Shown one piece after another: positions 1-7,563 of a stretch of 64,000 nucleotides of DNA. This stretch comes from an uncultured bacterium. Lineage in GTDB: Bacteria; Bacillota_I; Bacilli_A; RFN20; CAG-826. Position 1 is the stretch's first letter. Each line of letters begins with the position of its first letter. The notes under the pieces were generated by a model. The model was not told the origin of the DNA and did not search any database. It saw only the letters and a program-made list of their open reading frames with translations. A program made the position numbers and the translations under genes. Location of the stretch: positions 1 through 64,000 of the forward strand of contig CASGDR010000006.1 in assembly GCA_949300345.1 (NCBI GenBank). The letters run 5' to 3'.

Positions 1-2
1 AT

Positions 3-77
3 TGGGGTGTAGCCAAGCGGTAAGGCAAGGGACTTTGACTCCCTGATGCGCTGGTCCGATCCCAGCCACCCCAGCCA
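3..77 (+). tRNA. tRNA-Gln (TTG anticodon)
   Basis: A complete cloverleaf: acceptor TGGGGTG pairs with CACCCCA, and the anticodon stem AGGGA/TCCCT encloses the loop CTTTGAC, giving anticodon TTG (Gln, CAA). The discriminator G is followed by an encoded CCA. It is the first of three closely spaced plus-strand tRNA genes, 5 and 7 bases apart, probably co-transcribed. Confidence 0.95.
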
Positions 78-82
78 GGGGT

Positions 83-158
83 CCTCCGTTAGCTCAGCCG
101 GTAGAGCACTCGACTTTTAATCAAGGGGTCGACGGTTCGAGTCCGTCACGGGGGACCA
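83..158 (+). tRNA. tRNA-Lys (TTT anticodon)
   Basis: Acceptor CCTCCGT pairs with ACGGGGG (one T-G pair), the D arm is GCTC/GAGC, the T stem GACGG/CCGTC, and CCA is encoded. The loop CTTTTAA gives anticodon TTT. The anticodon stem CTCGA/TCAAG has a C-A mismatch at the middle pair (29-41), where a T would pair perfectly. The tRNA still looks functional. Confidence 0.93.
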
Positions 159-165
159 GATTCTT

Positions 166-249
166 GCCTTGGTGGCGGAACGGTAGACGCAAGGGACTTA
201 AAATCCCTCGGGGCAACCCGTATCGGTTCGAGTCCGATCCAGGGCACCA
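166..249 (+). tRNA. tRNA-Leu (TAA anticodon)
   Basis: A class II tRNA with a long variable arm. Acceptor GCCTTGG pairs with CCAGGGC, the anticodon stem AGGGA/TCCCT encloses CTTAAAA (anticodon TAA), and CCA is encoded at the 3' end. It is the last tRNA of the cluster. Confidence 0.95.
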
Positions 250-267
250 ATTCCGCTTGGCATATAT

Positions 268-294
268 GGCTTCGGAAATCCGAGGCCTTTTTTT
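268..294 (+). terminator. Rho-independent terminator of the tRNA cluster
   Basis: A nine-pair hairpin (GGCTTCGGA / TCCGAGGCC with a two-base loop and one T-G pair) is followed by seven T residues. It ends the tRNA transcript. Confidence 0.8.
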
Positions 295-308
295 AAACCT
301 AATTCTGT

Positions 309-314
309 TAAACT
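309..314 (+). promoter_or_regulatory. -10-like box of a predicted leaderless promoter
   Basis: TAAACT lies seven bases before the ATG at 322. There is no Shine-Dalgarno sequence and no clear -35 box. A transcript would start at the ATG. Confidence 0.4.
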
Positions 315-321
315 TTCCAGT

Positions 322-891
322 ATGAAGGCACGGGGGCAGCCATACATCCTTTATCTAATAAAAGGGCTTCTCAGCCTTGGCATTTACCGTCTTGCCAAAA
401 TAAGGATGGACGAAAGGCGCATCAAGCGGGAAATCCATAAGCCCCTAGGACTAGGAAACTATCCCCTACAGGTATTCCTTTCCTACATCACCCTGTTCCT
501 TTACTCCTATACGAGGGTCAACTGCCGCCTCGCGGAATATAGAAGCGATTTTCTGATCATCAACCGCACCCCGCCCATCATCACCGAAAACGACTATTCC
601 AAGAAGGCGGTCCTCCTATCCATCCTCACACTGGGGATATACCTCATCTATCTCGACTATCGATGCTACAAGCAGTCCTTCCTCTTCAACGAGGTCAGGG
701 AGAAGGTAAGAAGGAAGAGGAATGCCTCCAATAGCCTCTCCCGCTTCGAGATACCCGAAGATGTCACCATCTTGGGCAAGAGCGTGAAGAAAAGGAAGAA
801 GACCCACCTCGACATGGCCGATGTGGAATATCGTAAGCCTTCCTATAGAAAGAAGGAAAATACCAGCCTCGATGACGTCATCTATAAATAG
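322..891 (+). CDS. Hypothetical membrane protein
   Basis: I do not recognise a family for this 189-residue protein. Three hydrophobic stretches are visible, near residues 8-26, 50-64 and 94-112. The first and third resemble each other (both contain an LGIY motif followed by a basic/aromatic segment), suggesting an internal duplication. The C-terminal 60 residues are highly charged and lysine-rich (for example KKRKK near 153) and are probably cytoplasmic. No ribosome binding site precedes the ATG; a -10-like hexamer ends seven bases upstream. The gene sits alone between the tRNA terminator and the NifU-like gene. Confidence 0.7.
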   Translation: MKARGQPYILYLIKGLLSLGIYRLAKIRMDERRIKREIHKPLGLGNYPLQVFLSYITLFLYSYTRVNCRLAEYRSDFLIINRTPPIITENDYSKKAVLLSILTLGIYLIYLDYRCYKQSFLFNEVREKVRRKRNASNSLSRFEIPEDVTILGKSVKKRKKTHLDMADVEYRKPSYRKKENTSLDDVIYK

Positions 892-926
892 ATGGCATTT
901 TCTTTGTAAATATTGGAAAACGGATA

Positions 927-932
927 TATCAT
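927..932 (+). promoter_or_regulatory. -10-like box before the NifU-like gene
   Basis: TATCAT ends seven bases before the ATG at 940, the same spacing as at other genes here that lack a ribosome binding site. It favours 940 over the upstream TTG at 913 as the start. Confidence 0.45.
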
Positions 933-939
933 TGCGCCG

Positions 940-1194
940 ATGCTAGAGATATCCACCCAGATCGAAAACGTACTAGACAAGGTCAGGCCCTTTCTACAAA
1001 GGGACGGAGGGGACGTCGAATACCTAGGCTTCAAGGACGGGACCGTCTACCTGAAGATGGCCGGGGCCTGCGAGGGCTGCCTATATGCCGAAGCCGACAT
1101 CAGTGCCGGGGTGGAGATAATCCTCATCGACGAAGTGCCTGGGGTCATCCGGGTCGATGCTTCCGGCAGCGTTCCCGAAGACGCCCAAAAATAA
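940..1194 (+). CDS. NifU-like C-terminal domain iron-sulfur scaffold
   Basis: A protein of about 84 residues consisting only of the NifU C-terminal (Nfu) domain. It contains the family core RDGGDVEYLGF and the GACEGC motif, whose CxxC cysteines bridge a [4Fe-4S] cluster between two subunits. Nfu proteins carry assembled clusters to target enzymes, so it likely works with the SufCDSUB system at 40523-45067, although it is not linked to it. The usual third position CP is CL here. I chose the ATG at 940: it begins just before the conserved helix, and a -10-like box sits seven bases upstream. A TTG at 913 would add nine residues. Confidence 0.85.
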   Translation: MLEISTQIENVLDKVRPFLQRDGGDVEYLGFKDGTVYLKMAGACEGCLYAEADISAGVEIILIDEVPGVIRVDASGSVPEDAQK

Positions 1195-1234
1195 AAAAGC
1201 GGGCCCGCTATACCGGGTCCGCCTTTCTTTTTTT
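1193..1234. terminator. Bidirectional terminator
   Basis: A nine-pair GC-rich hairpin at 1199-1222 (GCGGGCCCG / CGGGTCCGC, six-base loop) is flanked by an A tract on the left and a T tract on the right. It can end both the plus-strand NifU-like gene and the converging minus-strand operon. Confidence 0.85.
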
Positions 1235-1249
1235 GTTCCTATCGGTCGA

Positions 1250-1471
1250 TTAAGATAGCCAGGGTTCGCGGTTAAGAAGAACGCCAACGCAGTCGACCCA
1301 GCCGATAAAGACCCCGAAGGGGATGGTGAGGATGGCAATGACCAGATTGGTGGAATCATTCTTCTTGAGGTATTCGCTCCAGCGGATGATGATTTCCACA
1401 ATCCAGTTGCACATGGGAAGAAGCAGCAGAATGAACTGCAGCACCCAGTCAAGGCTCTTGAATGTCTTCAT
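1250..1471 (-). CDS. Small hypothetical membrane protein
   Basis: A 73-residue protein with two hydrophobic segments, near residues 8-28 and 43-66, joined by a short charged loop. That layout recalls small hairpin membrane proteins such as the Pmp3/YqaE type, but I see no convincing family match. A GGAG sequence lies about ten bases before the ATG. It is the last gene of the minus-strand run, 16 bases after the CysQ-like gene, and is followed by a bidirectional terminator. Confidence 0.65.
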   Translation of the reverse strand: MKTFKSLDWVLQFILLLLPMCNWIVEIIIRWSEYLKKNDSTNLVIAILTIPFGVFIGWVDCVGVLLNREPWLS

Positions 1472-1487
1472 TTAAGGTTTGCTCCTT

Positions 1488-2267
1488 TCAAAGAAGTATG
1501 TTATCAGCCCGATTGGCAATCACATAGCCCAAACGGTTATAAACGTCCTCTTTGTTGTATTTTATCGGTTGCAGGTTGGTCTGCAAAACCACGCCTCCGG
1601 CCTCGCTGACGATGAGGTCGCCGGCGGCGGTATCCCATTCCTTGGTATTGCCAGAAAGGCGGTAGGAGATTTCGGCCTGCCCTTCGGCGATCGCGCAGAA
1701 TTTGGCTGCCGCCCCTAGGGTCGCCACGTAGGCGATCTTATCGGCGTGCTTCCGTAAGGCGATTTCTTCCTGGGCATTATGGAAGCTCCGCGATTTTAAG
1801 GCGGTGAGCTTCTCGGTCTTGTTGGAGACCCTGATCAGGGAGATCTTGCCGCTAGGGTCCTTGCGGTAGGCCCCTTCCCCTTTTACCGCGTAATAGAGGT
1901 ATTTCTGGACGGGCAAAGCCACCACCCCGACGACCGGGGTGCCCTTATAGGCCAGGGCGATATTGATCGCGAATTCGTCGGTATGGCGGACAAAGTCCAT
2001 GGTCCCGTCTAGCGGATCGATGATCCAGACGAAGTCCTTCTTCAGGCGCCTTTTGTCGTCGGCTCCCTCCTCGGTGAGGAAGGCGGCCTTCTTGTTGACG
2101 CCCTCCAGATACCTCCTGATAAAGGAATCCGAAAGCCGGTCGGCCTCGGTGACCGGGGAATCATCGCTCTTGGTTTCGACCTTGAAGGGACGGTTATAGA
2201 CCTCAAGGACGATCTTTGAGGCCCCTTCTGCGGCTTCGATCGCGGCTTTCAGTTCCTTATCGTACAT
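1488..2267 (-). CDS. cysQ: Inositol monophosphatase family phosphatase, CysQ-like
   Basis: A 259-residue protein of the Mg-dependent inositol monophosphatase fold. Visible metal-site motifs are the EEG triplet near residue 67, the signature IDPLDGT near 83-89, and WDTAAGD near 211-217. Within the family, the spacing and the VWIIDPLDGT context fit 3'(2'),5'-bisphosphate nucleotidase (CysQ), which removes pAp, better than inositol phosphatase, but the substrate cannot be read from sequence. Its start is five bases after fba, so it is probably co-transcribed with the aldolase. pAp inhibits exoribonucleases, so this could matter for RNA turnover. Confidence 0.8.
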   Translation of the reverse strand: MYDKELKAAIEAAEGASKIVLEVYNRPFKVETKSDDSPVTEADRLSDSFIRRYLEGVNKKAAFLTEEGADDKRRLKKDFVWIIDPLDGTMDFVRHTDEFAINIALAYKGTPVVGVVALPVQKYLYYAVKGEGAYRKDPSGKISLIRVSNKTEKLTALKSRSFHNAQEEIALRKHADKIAYVATLGAAAKFCAIAEGQAEISYRLSGNTKEWDTAAGDLIVSEAGGVVLQTNLQPIKYNKEDVYNRLGYVIANRADNILL

Positions 2268-2272
2268 ATTTT

Positions 2273-3130
2273 TTAGTCGGCTTTGCCGTTGCAGCCGAAG
2301 ACGTCGCAGTGCTCGCGCATGGTCTGCTTGATGCCTTCCTTGCCCGGGCCGATGATCTTGCGGGGATCATAGACCTTGTCGTCTTTGGCCAAAACTTCGC
2401 GCACCACGCGTGCCCAGTACTGCTGGCACTCGGTGTTGACGTTGATCTTGCAGGTACCCCTATCGATGGCCTTGCGGATTTGATCGTAGGGAATGCCCGA
2501 TCCGCCATGGAGGACGAGGGGCAGGCCCACGAGCTGATGGATTTCTTCCATCTCGTCAAAGCCAAGCTTGGGTTCGCCATGGTAGGGTCCATGGACGCTG
2601 CCAAGGGCCGGAGCGAGGCAATCGATTCCGGTTTCCTTGACCATGCGGACGCATTCGTCGGGATCGGCATACATGGATTCGGCGACCACGTCGTCTTCCT
2701 GTCCGCCGACCTTGCCGAGTTCGGCTTCGACGGAAACGCCGCGGGCATGGGCATAATCGACGACCTCTTTGGTCATCTTGATGTTTTCTTCAAGGGGATG
2801 GTGGCTCCCGTCGATCATGACGGAAGTGAAGCCGGCATCGATGGCGGCCTTGCAGGACTCGAAGCTGGAGCCGTGGTCAAGGTGCAGGGCCACGGGGACA
2901 TCGATGTGCTTGTCCTCAATGTAGCCTTTGACCATGCCGACGACGGTGTGCCAGCCGCCCATGTACTTCATCGCGCCTTCGCTGACCCCAAGGATGACCG
3001 GGCAGCGGAGCTTCATGGCTTCGTCGAGGATGGCCCCGACCCACTCCACGTTGTTGATGTTGAATTGCCCGACGGCGTAGTGTTCCTTCTGGGCTCTGGT
3101 GAGCATGCCCACCATGTTTTCCAATGCCAT
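2273..3130 (-). CDS. fba: Class II fructose-bisphosphate aldolase
   Basis: A 285-residue zinc-dependent aldolase that cleaves fructose 1,6-bisphosphate in glycolysis. Visible motifs are LHLDHGSS (residues about 82-89, catalytic Asp and Zn-binding His), MIDGSHHP, the EAELGKVGG strand, GSVHGPYHG (Zn His), LHGGSGIP (phosphate binding) and KINVNTE. Length is normal for the class IIA/B short form. The ATG has a good Shine-Dalgarno site (AAGGAG). A terminator-like hairpin separates it from rpoE upstream, so read-through or a separate promoter must feed it. Confidence 0.96.
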   Translation of the reverse strand: MALENMVGMLTRAQKEHYAVGQFNINNVEWVGAILDEAMKLRCPVILGVSEGAMKYMGGWHTVVGMVKGYIEDKHIDVPVALHLDHGSSFESCKAAIDAGFTSVMIDGSHHPLEENIKMTKEVVDYAHARGVSVEAELGKVGGQEDDVVAESMYADPDECVRMVKETGIDCLAPALGSVHGPYHGEPKLGFDEMEEIHQLVGLPLVLHGGSGIPYDQIRKAIDRGTCKINVNTECQQYWARVVREVLAKDDKVYDPRKIIGPGKEGIKQTMREHCDVFGCNGKAD

Positions 3131-3159
3131 TTTCTTTCTCCTTTGCTATTGGTTTCTAT

Positions 3160-3193
3160 AAAAAAGGGCCTCCCCTACCTTAGGAGTAGAGGC
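3160..3193 (-). terminator. Terminator-like hairpin at the rpoE end
   Basis: On the minus strand GCCTC and GAGGC close a hairpin with an inner TAC/GTA stem and a three-base bulge, followed by six T residues. The rpoE stop codon (3180-3182) lies inside the hairpin. Confidence 0.5.
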
Positions 3194-3599
3194 TGTCCTT
3201 GTTTATGATGGATCCAAGGTCGTCGGGGACCGGGGCTCCTTCTTCGCCCTCGTTTTCCCTTTCTTCCTGTTCCTCTTCGTCTAACTCTTCGGGGTCGCTT
3301 TCGGCTTCCTCGGCTTCCTCGCTATAGACGTCGGAGGCATCGATGTGGACCTTCTCATAGGTGTGGTTGGCCCTGAGGTCCCAGGTATTGTTGGTCAATT
3401 CCACGAAGCGGCCGTCGAAGGATAGCCCGCTATAGAAGGCGCCGATCCTTTCGTCTTTTTCTTCCTGGCTCATTTCCAGAACGGTGGCTACCTCGCCATA
3501 TAGATCGGCGAAATTCATGTAGCGTTCCGCGGGAAGGAGGTTATCCCTCCCCTTTAGGACGTCATAGGCGACGTCGAGCATGCTTTTGTCAGTTCTCAT
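3180..3599 (-). CDS. rpoE: RNA polymerase delta subunit
   Basis: A 139-residue protein in two parts. The N-terminal 85 residues match the winged-helix HARE-HTH domain of the Gram-positive delta subunit (motifs near SMLDVAYDVL and GRFVELTNNTWDLR). Residues 90-128 are a disordered tail made mostly of Glu and Asp. Delta binds core RNA polymerase, displaces nucleic acid through its acidic tail and speeds recycling. It is typical of Bacilli and so supports the taxonomy. It begins 19 bases after argS with an AGGAG site. Confidence 0.92.
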   Translation of the reverse strand: MRTDKSMLDVAYDVLKGRDNLLPAERYMNFADLYGEVATVLEMSQEEKDERIGAFYSGLSFDGRFVELTNNTWDLRANHTYEKVHIDASDVYSEEAEEAESDPEELDEEEQEERENEGEEGAPVPDDLGSIINKDSLYS

Positions 3600-3618
3600 A
3601 TATAGATTTTGCTCCTAA

Positions 3619-5241
3619 TCACATGTGCTCGGGAGAAGAAACTCCCAATAGATCCAAAGCGCTCTCTAGTACGATCGAGCAGGCCTTGATGAGGGCCAGC
3701 CTTCCCCCGGTGGTCTTCTTGTCTAGGCGGTCAATGATGCGCACCGCGGCATAGTAGCCATGGATCAGCCCCGAGAGCTTTTGGATATATAGGGCAATCT
3801 TATAGGGGGAACGGCTTTTAGCCGCGCTTTCTATGATACTAGGAAAATCGGCCAGTTGCTTCAAGATGCTGGTTTCGCTTTCCAGTCCGAGGTTCTCGCC
3901 AAGGGGGTCAAGAGGGATATCGCTTCCTAGTCCAAGGACGGAAATGCATCTAGCGTGGGCATACTGGGCATAATAGACCGGATTGTCCTTGGTCTTGGAC
4001 ATGGCTAGGTCATAGTCGAAGTCCAGATGGCTGGTCGAGGCCCTTTCCACGAAGAAGTAGCGAACCGCATCCTTTCCGACCTCGCTTACGATGTCGCGGT
4101 GGGTGATGGCCTTGCCGGTACGCTTGCTCATCTTGACCTCTTCCCCGCCCCGGATGGTCTTGACCACCTGGACGAGTTCGACTTCCAAAACGTCCTTGGA
4201 ATAGCCCTTCATGACAAGGGCCGACTTCATGCGGTTGATATAGCCGTGGTGATCGGCGCCCAAGACGTCGACGAGCAGGTCATAACCCCTGGAGAGCTTG
4301 TCATAGTGGTAGGCAATATCGGGCAGGAAGTAGGTACAAAGACCGTTGGATTTGATGATGGGGCGGTCCTTGTCGTCGAGGTAGTCGCTGGTCTTAAGAT
4401 AGGTGGCCCCGTCTAGGACATAGGTATAGGGCTTTAGGAATTCGATGGTCTTATCGAGCTCTTTCTTCCTAACATCGGATTCATAGCTGAACACATCGAA
4501 ACGGACCCCGAAATCGCTTAAGTCCTTCCTGAGCTTCTTCAGTTCGGTGTCGATGCCGTAGCGGATGAAGAAGGCCTTGTGGTCCTCTTCCTTTCCATTT
4601 AGGAACTTGTCCCCGTATTCCTCCTTCAATGCTTTGGCGATATCGATGAGGTCACTTCCATGGTAATCGTCATCCCCGAGGACAATGCTTTCCCCGAAGA
4701 GTTCCCTATATCTGAGATATAGCGAGTGGCCTAGGTGCTCGACTTGGTTGCCGCAGTCATTGACATAGAATTCGCGGGTCACCTCATAGCCGGCTTTCTC
4801 ATAAAGGCGGCAGATGCAGTCCCCGATGGCGGCGATCCTGGTGTGGCCTAGATGAAGGTCCCCGGTGGGGTTGGCGGAGACGAATTCGACATTGACTTTG
4901 TAGTGCTTGTCTAGCCCCTTACCGTAGTCTATTCCCTGTTCGAGGATCTTGGAGATGACCGAGGACAAGGAGGCCTTCGCCAAGAAGAAATTGATGAAGC
5001 CCGGGCCTAGGACTTCGATCTTTTCGATGATGGGCTCATTTATCTTATCGGAGAGTTCTGTTGCGAATTCCGGGCCGGTTTTGCCGAGTTTCTTGGCGTA
5101 GCGCATGGCAAAATTGGTCGCATAGTCGCCATGGCTGGGATCGCGCGAATTCTCGATGACCACATCGCGGTCGGTGGCTTCGATCCCGAATTCCTTCGCA
5201 GCCTTTTTGACTGCTTCTTTCAGTAAGATTTCATTCTCCAT
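3619..5241 (-). CDS. argS: Arginyl-tRNA synthetase
   Basis: A 540-residue class I aminoacyl-tRNA synthetase charging tRNA-Arg. The N-terminal additional domain covers about residues 1-105. The HIGH motif appears as HLGH near residue 128 in the context SANPTGDLHLGH, typical of ArgRS. The KMSKR motif is KMSKRTG near 370. The C-terminal DALR anticodon-binding domain runs from about 420 to the end. Its start overlaps the end of ispF by 11 bases, implying translational coupling. Confidence 0.97.
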   Translation of the reverse strand: MENEILLKEAVKKAAKEFGIEATDRDVVIENSRDPSHGDYATNFAMRYAKKLGKTGPEFATELSDKINEPIIEKIEVLGPGFINFFLAKASLSSVISKILEQGIDYGKGLDKHYKVNVEFVSANPTGDLHLGHTRIAAIGDCICRLYEKAGYEVTREFYVNDCGNQVEHLGHSLYLRYRELFGESIVLGDDDYHGSDLIDIAKALKEEYGDKFLNGKEEDHKAFFIRYGIDTELKKLRKDLSDFGVRFDVFSYESDVRKKELDKTIEFLKPYTYVLDGATYLKTSDYLDDKDRPIIKSNGLCTYFLPDIAYHYDKLSRGYDLLVDVLGADHHGYINRMKSALVMKGYSKDVLEVELVQVVKTIRGGEEVKMSKRTGKAITHRDIVSEVGKDAVRYFFVERASTSHLDFDYDLAMSKTKDNPVYYAQYAHARCISVLGLGSDIPLDPLGENLGLESETSILKQLADFPSIIESAAKSRSPYKIALYIQKLSGLIHGYYAAVRIIDRLDKKTTGGRLALIKACSIVLESALDLLGVSSPEHM

Positions 5242-5719
5242 CTGTCTTCCTCACTAGGACCACCGCAAGGGCGCGGATGGCCCTACCTTCCCCTACCGCA
5301 TCGAATCCTTCGTTGGTCATTCCCTTGACCGATACGCTTTCCATCCCTAGTTCCAAATCCTTGGCAAGGTTTCCCCGCATCTTATCGATGTAGGGCCTCA
5401 GTTTCGGCTTTTCGCAGGCGATGGCGATATCGACGTTATGGACGCGGTAGCCCTTTTCTTTGATCAGCTCATGGCACCTCTTTAGGATGAGCCTGCTATC
5501 AAGGTCCTGGCATTTGGGATCGCTGGGTGGGAAATATACCCCGATGTCTCCTAGGGCCAAGGAGCCAAGCAAGGCGTCGCTTAGGGCGTGGAGGACCACA
5601 TCGGCGTCGCTTACCCCAAGTAGGCCTTTCCCGAAGGGAATTTCCACCCCGCATAAGACGAGCTTACGCCCCTCGACCAAAGCGTGGATGTCTTCGCCGA
5701 TTCCGATACGGTAGTCCAC
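5231..5719 (-). CDS. ispF: 2-C-methyl-D-erythritol 2,4-cyclodiphosphate synthase
   Basis: A 162-residue enzyme of the MEP isoprenoid pathway. Motifs are GIGEDIH at the N-terminus (metal-binding Asp and His), SDADVVLHALSDALLG (third metal ligand and cytidine site), and GMTNEGFDAVGEG near the C-terminus. The start is a GTG sharing one base with the ychF stop (TAGTG), so the two are translationally coupled. It is the only MEP-pathway gene in the window. Length is normal. Confidence 0.95.
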   Translation of the reverse strand: MDYRIGIGEDIHALVEGRKLVLCGVEIPFGKGLLGVSDADVVLHALSDALLGSLALGDIGVYFPPSDPKCQDLDSRLILKRCHELIKEKGYRVHNVDIAIACEKPKLRPYIDKMRGNLAKDLELGMESVSVKGMTNEGFDAVGEGRAIRALAVVLVRKTDGE

Positions 5720-6822
5720 TAGTTGAAACGGAAGAACACGATGTCCCCGTCCTCCATCAGGTAGTCCTTGCCTTCCATCCTGATCTTGCCTTTTTCCTTG
5801 AGGGCTTCTTCCGAGCCGAATTCATGCAGGTCGCTATAGGAGAAGACCTCGGCCTTGATGAAGCCCTTCTGGAAATCGCTATGGATGATTCCCGCGCATT
5901 CGGGGGCCTTCATGCCCTTATGGAAGGTCCAGGCCCGGCATTCGTCCTTGCCGGAGGTAAAGAAGGTCCTAAGGCCCAGTAGGTCATAGGCAGCCCTGGT
6001 CAGTTTCTCCAGTCCCGATTCGCTCGCGCCGAGGGAGGCGAGGAATTCCCCTCTTTCCTCCGCCGGGAGCTGGCTGATTTCATATTCGATCTGACAGGAG
6101 ACCGGGATGCAGAGGCAGCCATGGGTTTCGGCATATTCCTTCACGGTCTTGTAGTGCTTGCATCCTTCAAGGTCGGAGTAATCCGAGTCCGAAACGTTGG
6201 CGACATATAGGATCGGCTTGGCGGTAAGCAAGAAGAAATTCCTCTTCATGTATTCGCTTTGCTCCTCGCTAAGAGGGGCTTCGCGGGCGGCTTTACCCTC
6301 ACCGAGGGTATCCTTAAGCACATTGAGAATGGCCATTTCATAGACGGCCGTCTTGTCCTTGGATAGCCTGGCTTTGACTTCTTGCTTCCCGATGCGGTTA
6401 TTGACCGATTCGAAGTCCGCCATGGCGAGTTCGAGGTTGATGGTTTCGATGTCCCTTAGGGGATCGACGCTGCTTTCGACATGGATGATCTCATCGGATT
6501 CGAAGCAGCGGACCACTTCCACGATGGCGTCGCATTCGCGAATGGCAGCCAAAAACTGGTTGCCTAACCCTTCCCCTTTCGAGGCCCCTTTGACCAGACC
6601 CGCAATATCGGTGAACTCGAAGGTGGCGTGCACCGTCTTCAGGGGTTGGTAAAGATTGCTTAGCCAATCCAGCCTCGGGTCGTTTACCTTGACGATCCCG
6701 GTGTTGGGCTTGATGGTGGCAAAAGGATAATTGGCCGCTTCGACATGGGAAGCGGTGATGGCATTGAACAGAGTGGACTTGCCGACATTGGGCAGTCCGA
6801 CGATACCGGCTTTTAGACTCAT
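5719..6822 (-). CDS. ychF: Redox-regulated ATPase YchF (OLA1 family)
   Basis: A 367-residue P-loop protein of the Obg/YchF group that prefers ATP. The P-loop is GLPNVGKST near residues 9-17, the G3 motif is DIAGLVKGA near 71-79, and the position of the usual NKxD specificity motif reads NVSD, as expected for an ATP-binding member. A C-terminal TGS domain (about 281-366) ends the protein. YchF binds ribosomes and acts in stress responses. A perfect TATAAT ends seven bases before the ATG with no ribosome binding site, so it starts an operon with ispF and argS and probably a leaderless mRNA. Confidence 0.95.
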   Translation of the reverse strand: MSLKAGIVGLPNVGKSTLFNAITASHVEAANYPFATIKPNTGIVKVNDPRLDWLSNLYQPLKTVHATFEFTDIAGLVKGASKGEGLGNQFLAAIRECDAIVEVVRCFESDEIIHVESSVDPLRDIETINLELAMADFESVNNRIGKQEVKARLSKDKTAVYEMAILNVLKDTLGEGKAAREAPLSEEQSEYMKRNFFLLTAKPILYVANVSDSDYSDLEGCKHYKTVKEYAETHGCLCIPVSCQIEYEISQLPAEERGEFLASLGASESGLEKLTRAAYDLLGLRTFFTSGKDECRAWTFHKGMKAPECAGIIHSDFQKGFIKAEVFSYSDLHEFGSEEALKEKGKIRMEGKDYLMEDGDIVFFRFN

Positions 6823-6829
6823 CGGGTCA

Positions 6830-6835
6830 ATTATA
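6830..6835 (-). promoter_or_regulatory. Perfect -10 box of the ychF promoter
   Basis: TATAAT on the minus strand, then seven bases, then the ychF ATG. No ribosome binding site fits between. This is the clearest leaderless start in the window. Confidence 0.65.
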
Positions 6836-6840
6836 GTGCA

Positions 6841-6860
6841 TAAAGCCCCCGAAGGGGCTA
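6841..6860 (-). terminator. Probable terminator of the cold-shock gene
   Basis: Hairpin AGCCCC-TTCG-GGGGCT on the minus strand followed by a short T-rich stretch (TTAT). The tract is weak, and the -10 box of ychF follows directly. Confidence 0.5.
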
Positions 6861-6873
6861 ATAGTCAAGAAAG

Positions 6874-7095
6874 TCAGCCGAGCTTGACGATTTCCTCGGC
6901 CCTAGGACCGCGTTCGGATTCCTTGATGACGAATTCCACTTTTTCCCCGGTTTCGGCGGTCTTATAGCTATCCATCTTCAGGGCGGAGTAATGGAAGAAG
7001 ACGTCTTCCCCATCCTCGGTGCGGATGAATCCGAAGCCTTTTTCCTTGTTGAACATCTTGACCGTGCCTATGACTTTTTTGGCGCTAGTTTCCAT
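6874..7095 (-). CDS. Cold-shock domain protein
   Basis: A single cold-shock domain of 73 residues, an OB-fold that binds single-stranded RNA and DNA. RNP1 reads KGFGFI and RNP2 reads VFFHYSAL, both intact. The residue that is usually Trp in the GTVKWFN strand is Met here, removing one of the stacking aromatics. I chose the internal ATG at 7095: it gives the usual family length, and TTATCT or TATTAT -10-like boxes lie 7 or 9 bases upstream. The frame is open to 7134, adding 13 residues that do not look like the family. Confidence 0.88.
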   Translation of the reverse strand: METSAKKVIGTVKMFNKEKGFGFIRTEDGEDVFFHYSALKMDSYKTAETGEKVEFVIKESERGPRAEEIVKLG

Positions 7096-7152
7096 TGCTG
7101 CAAGATAATACCCCATGGAAGGTATCTTTTCCATGAGCTTTTTGATGTTCCA

Positions 7153-7542
7153 TCAATATTGATGGGACCAATCCGATTCCATGGCCCCTTTGATCATTAG
7201 ATCGGCGGTCTTGGCCGTGGTCGCGATGGCGATGTCATAGACCGAAGCAATCCTAAGCAAGGCCTTGACGTCGGGGTCATGCGGCTGGGCCGAAAGGGGG
7301 TCAATCAAAAAGACTACGTACTTGATGGTGCCATCGGCGATGTGGCTACCGATCTGCTGGTCCCCGCCCATGGGGCCGGGCAAATAGGCCTTGACCTTGA
7401 GTCCGGTGGCCTCCTCGACGATCTTGGAGGTGTGTCCGGTGCCGACCAGGGCGAAGTGACTGAGCTCCTCCTTGTGCTTGGAGGCCCATTCCGCCATCAG
7501 GGGCTTGCAATTATCGTGGGCAATTAAGGCTAGGGTTTCCAT
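7153..7542 (-). CDS. mgsA: Methylglyoxal synthase
   Basis: A 129-residue enzyme that converts dihydroxyacetone phosphate to methylglyoxal and phosphate, a bypass of lower glycolysis when phosphate is scarce. The core GPMGGDQQIG contains the catalytic Asp, and IDPLSAQPHDPDVKALLR is the conserved phosphate-binding segment. The start HDNCK matches the family N-terminus after its first strand. A -10-like TATAGT ends six bases before the ATG, with no ribosome binding site. That box lies in the nine-base gap after the ABC transporter gene. Confidence 0.95.
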   Translation of the reverse strand: METLALIAHDNCKPLMAEWASKHKEELSHFALVGTGHTSKIVEEATGLKVKAYLPGPMGGDQQIGSHIADGTIKYVVFLIDPLSAQPHDPDVKALLRIASVYDIAIATTAKTADLMIKGAMESDWSHQY

Positions 7543-7548
7543 TGATTC

Positions 7549-7554
7549 ACTATA
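7549..7554 (-). promoter_or_regulatory. -10-like box of the mgsA promoter
   Basis: TATAGT ends six bases before the mgsA ATG. No ribosome binding site is present. Confidence 0.5.
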
Positions 7555-7563
7555 GCATCTACC

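Noticed and set aside
2216..3208. Long plus-strand open frame of 330 codons
   Set aside because: It is antisense to fba, whose motifs are unambiguous. Composition is that of a mirror frame, without a ribosome binding site or family resemblance.
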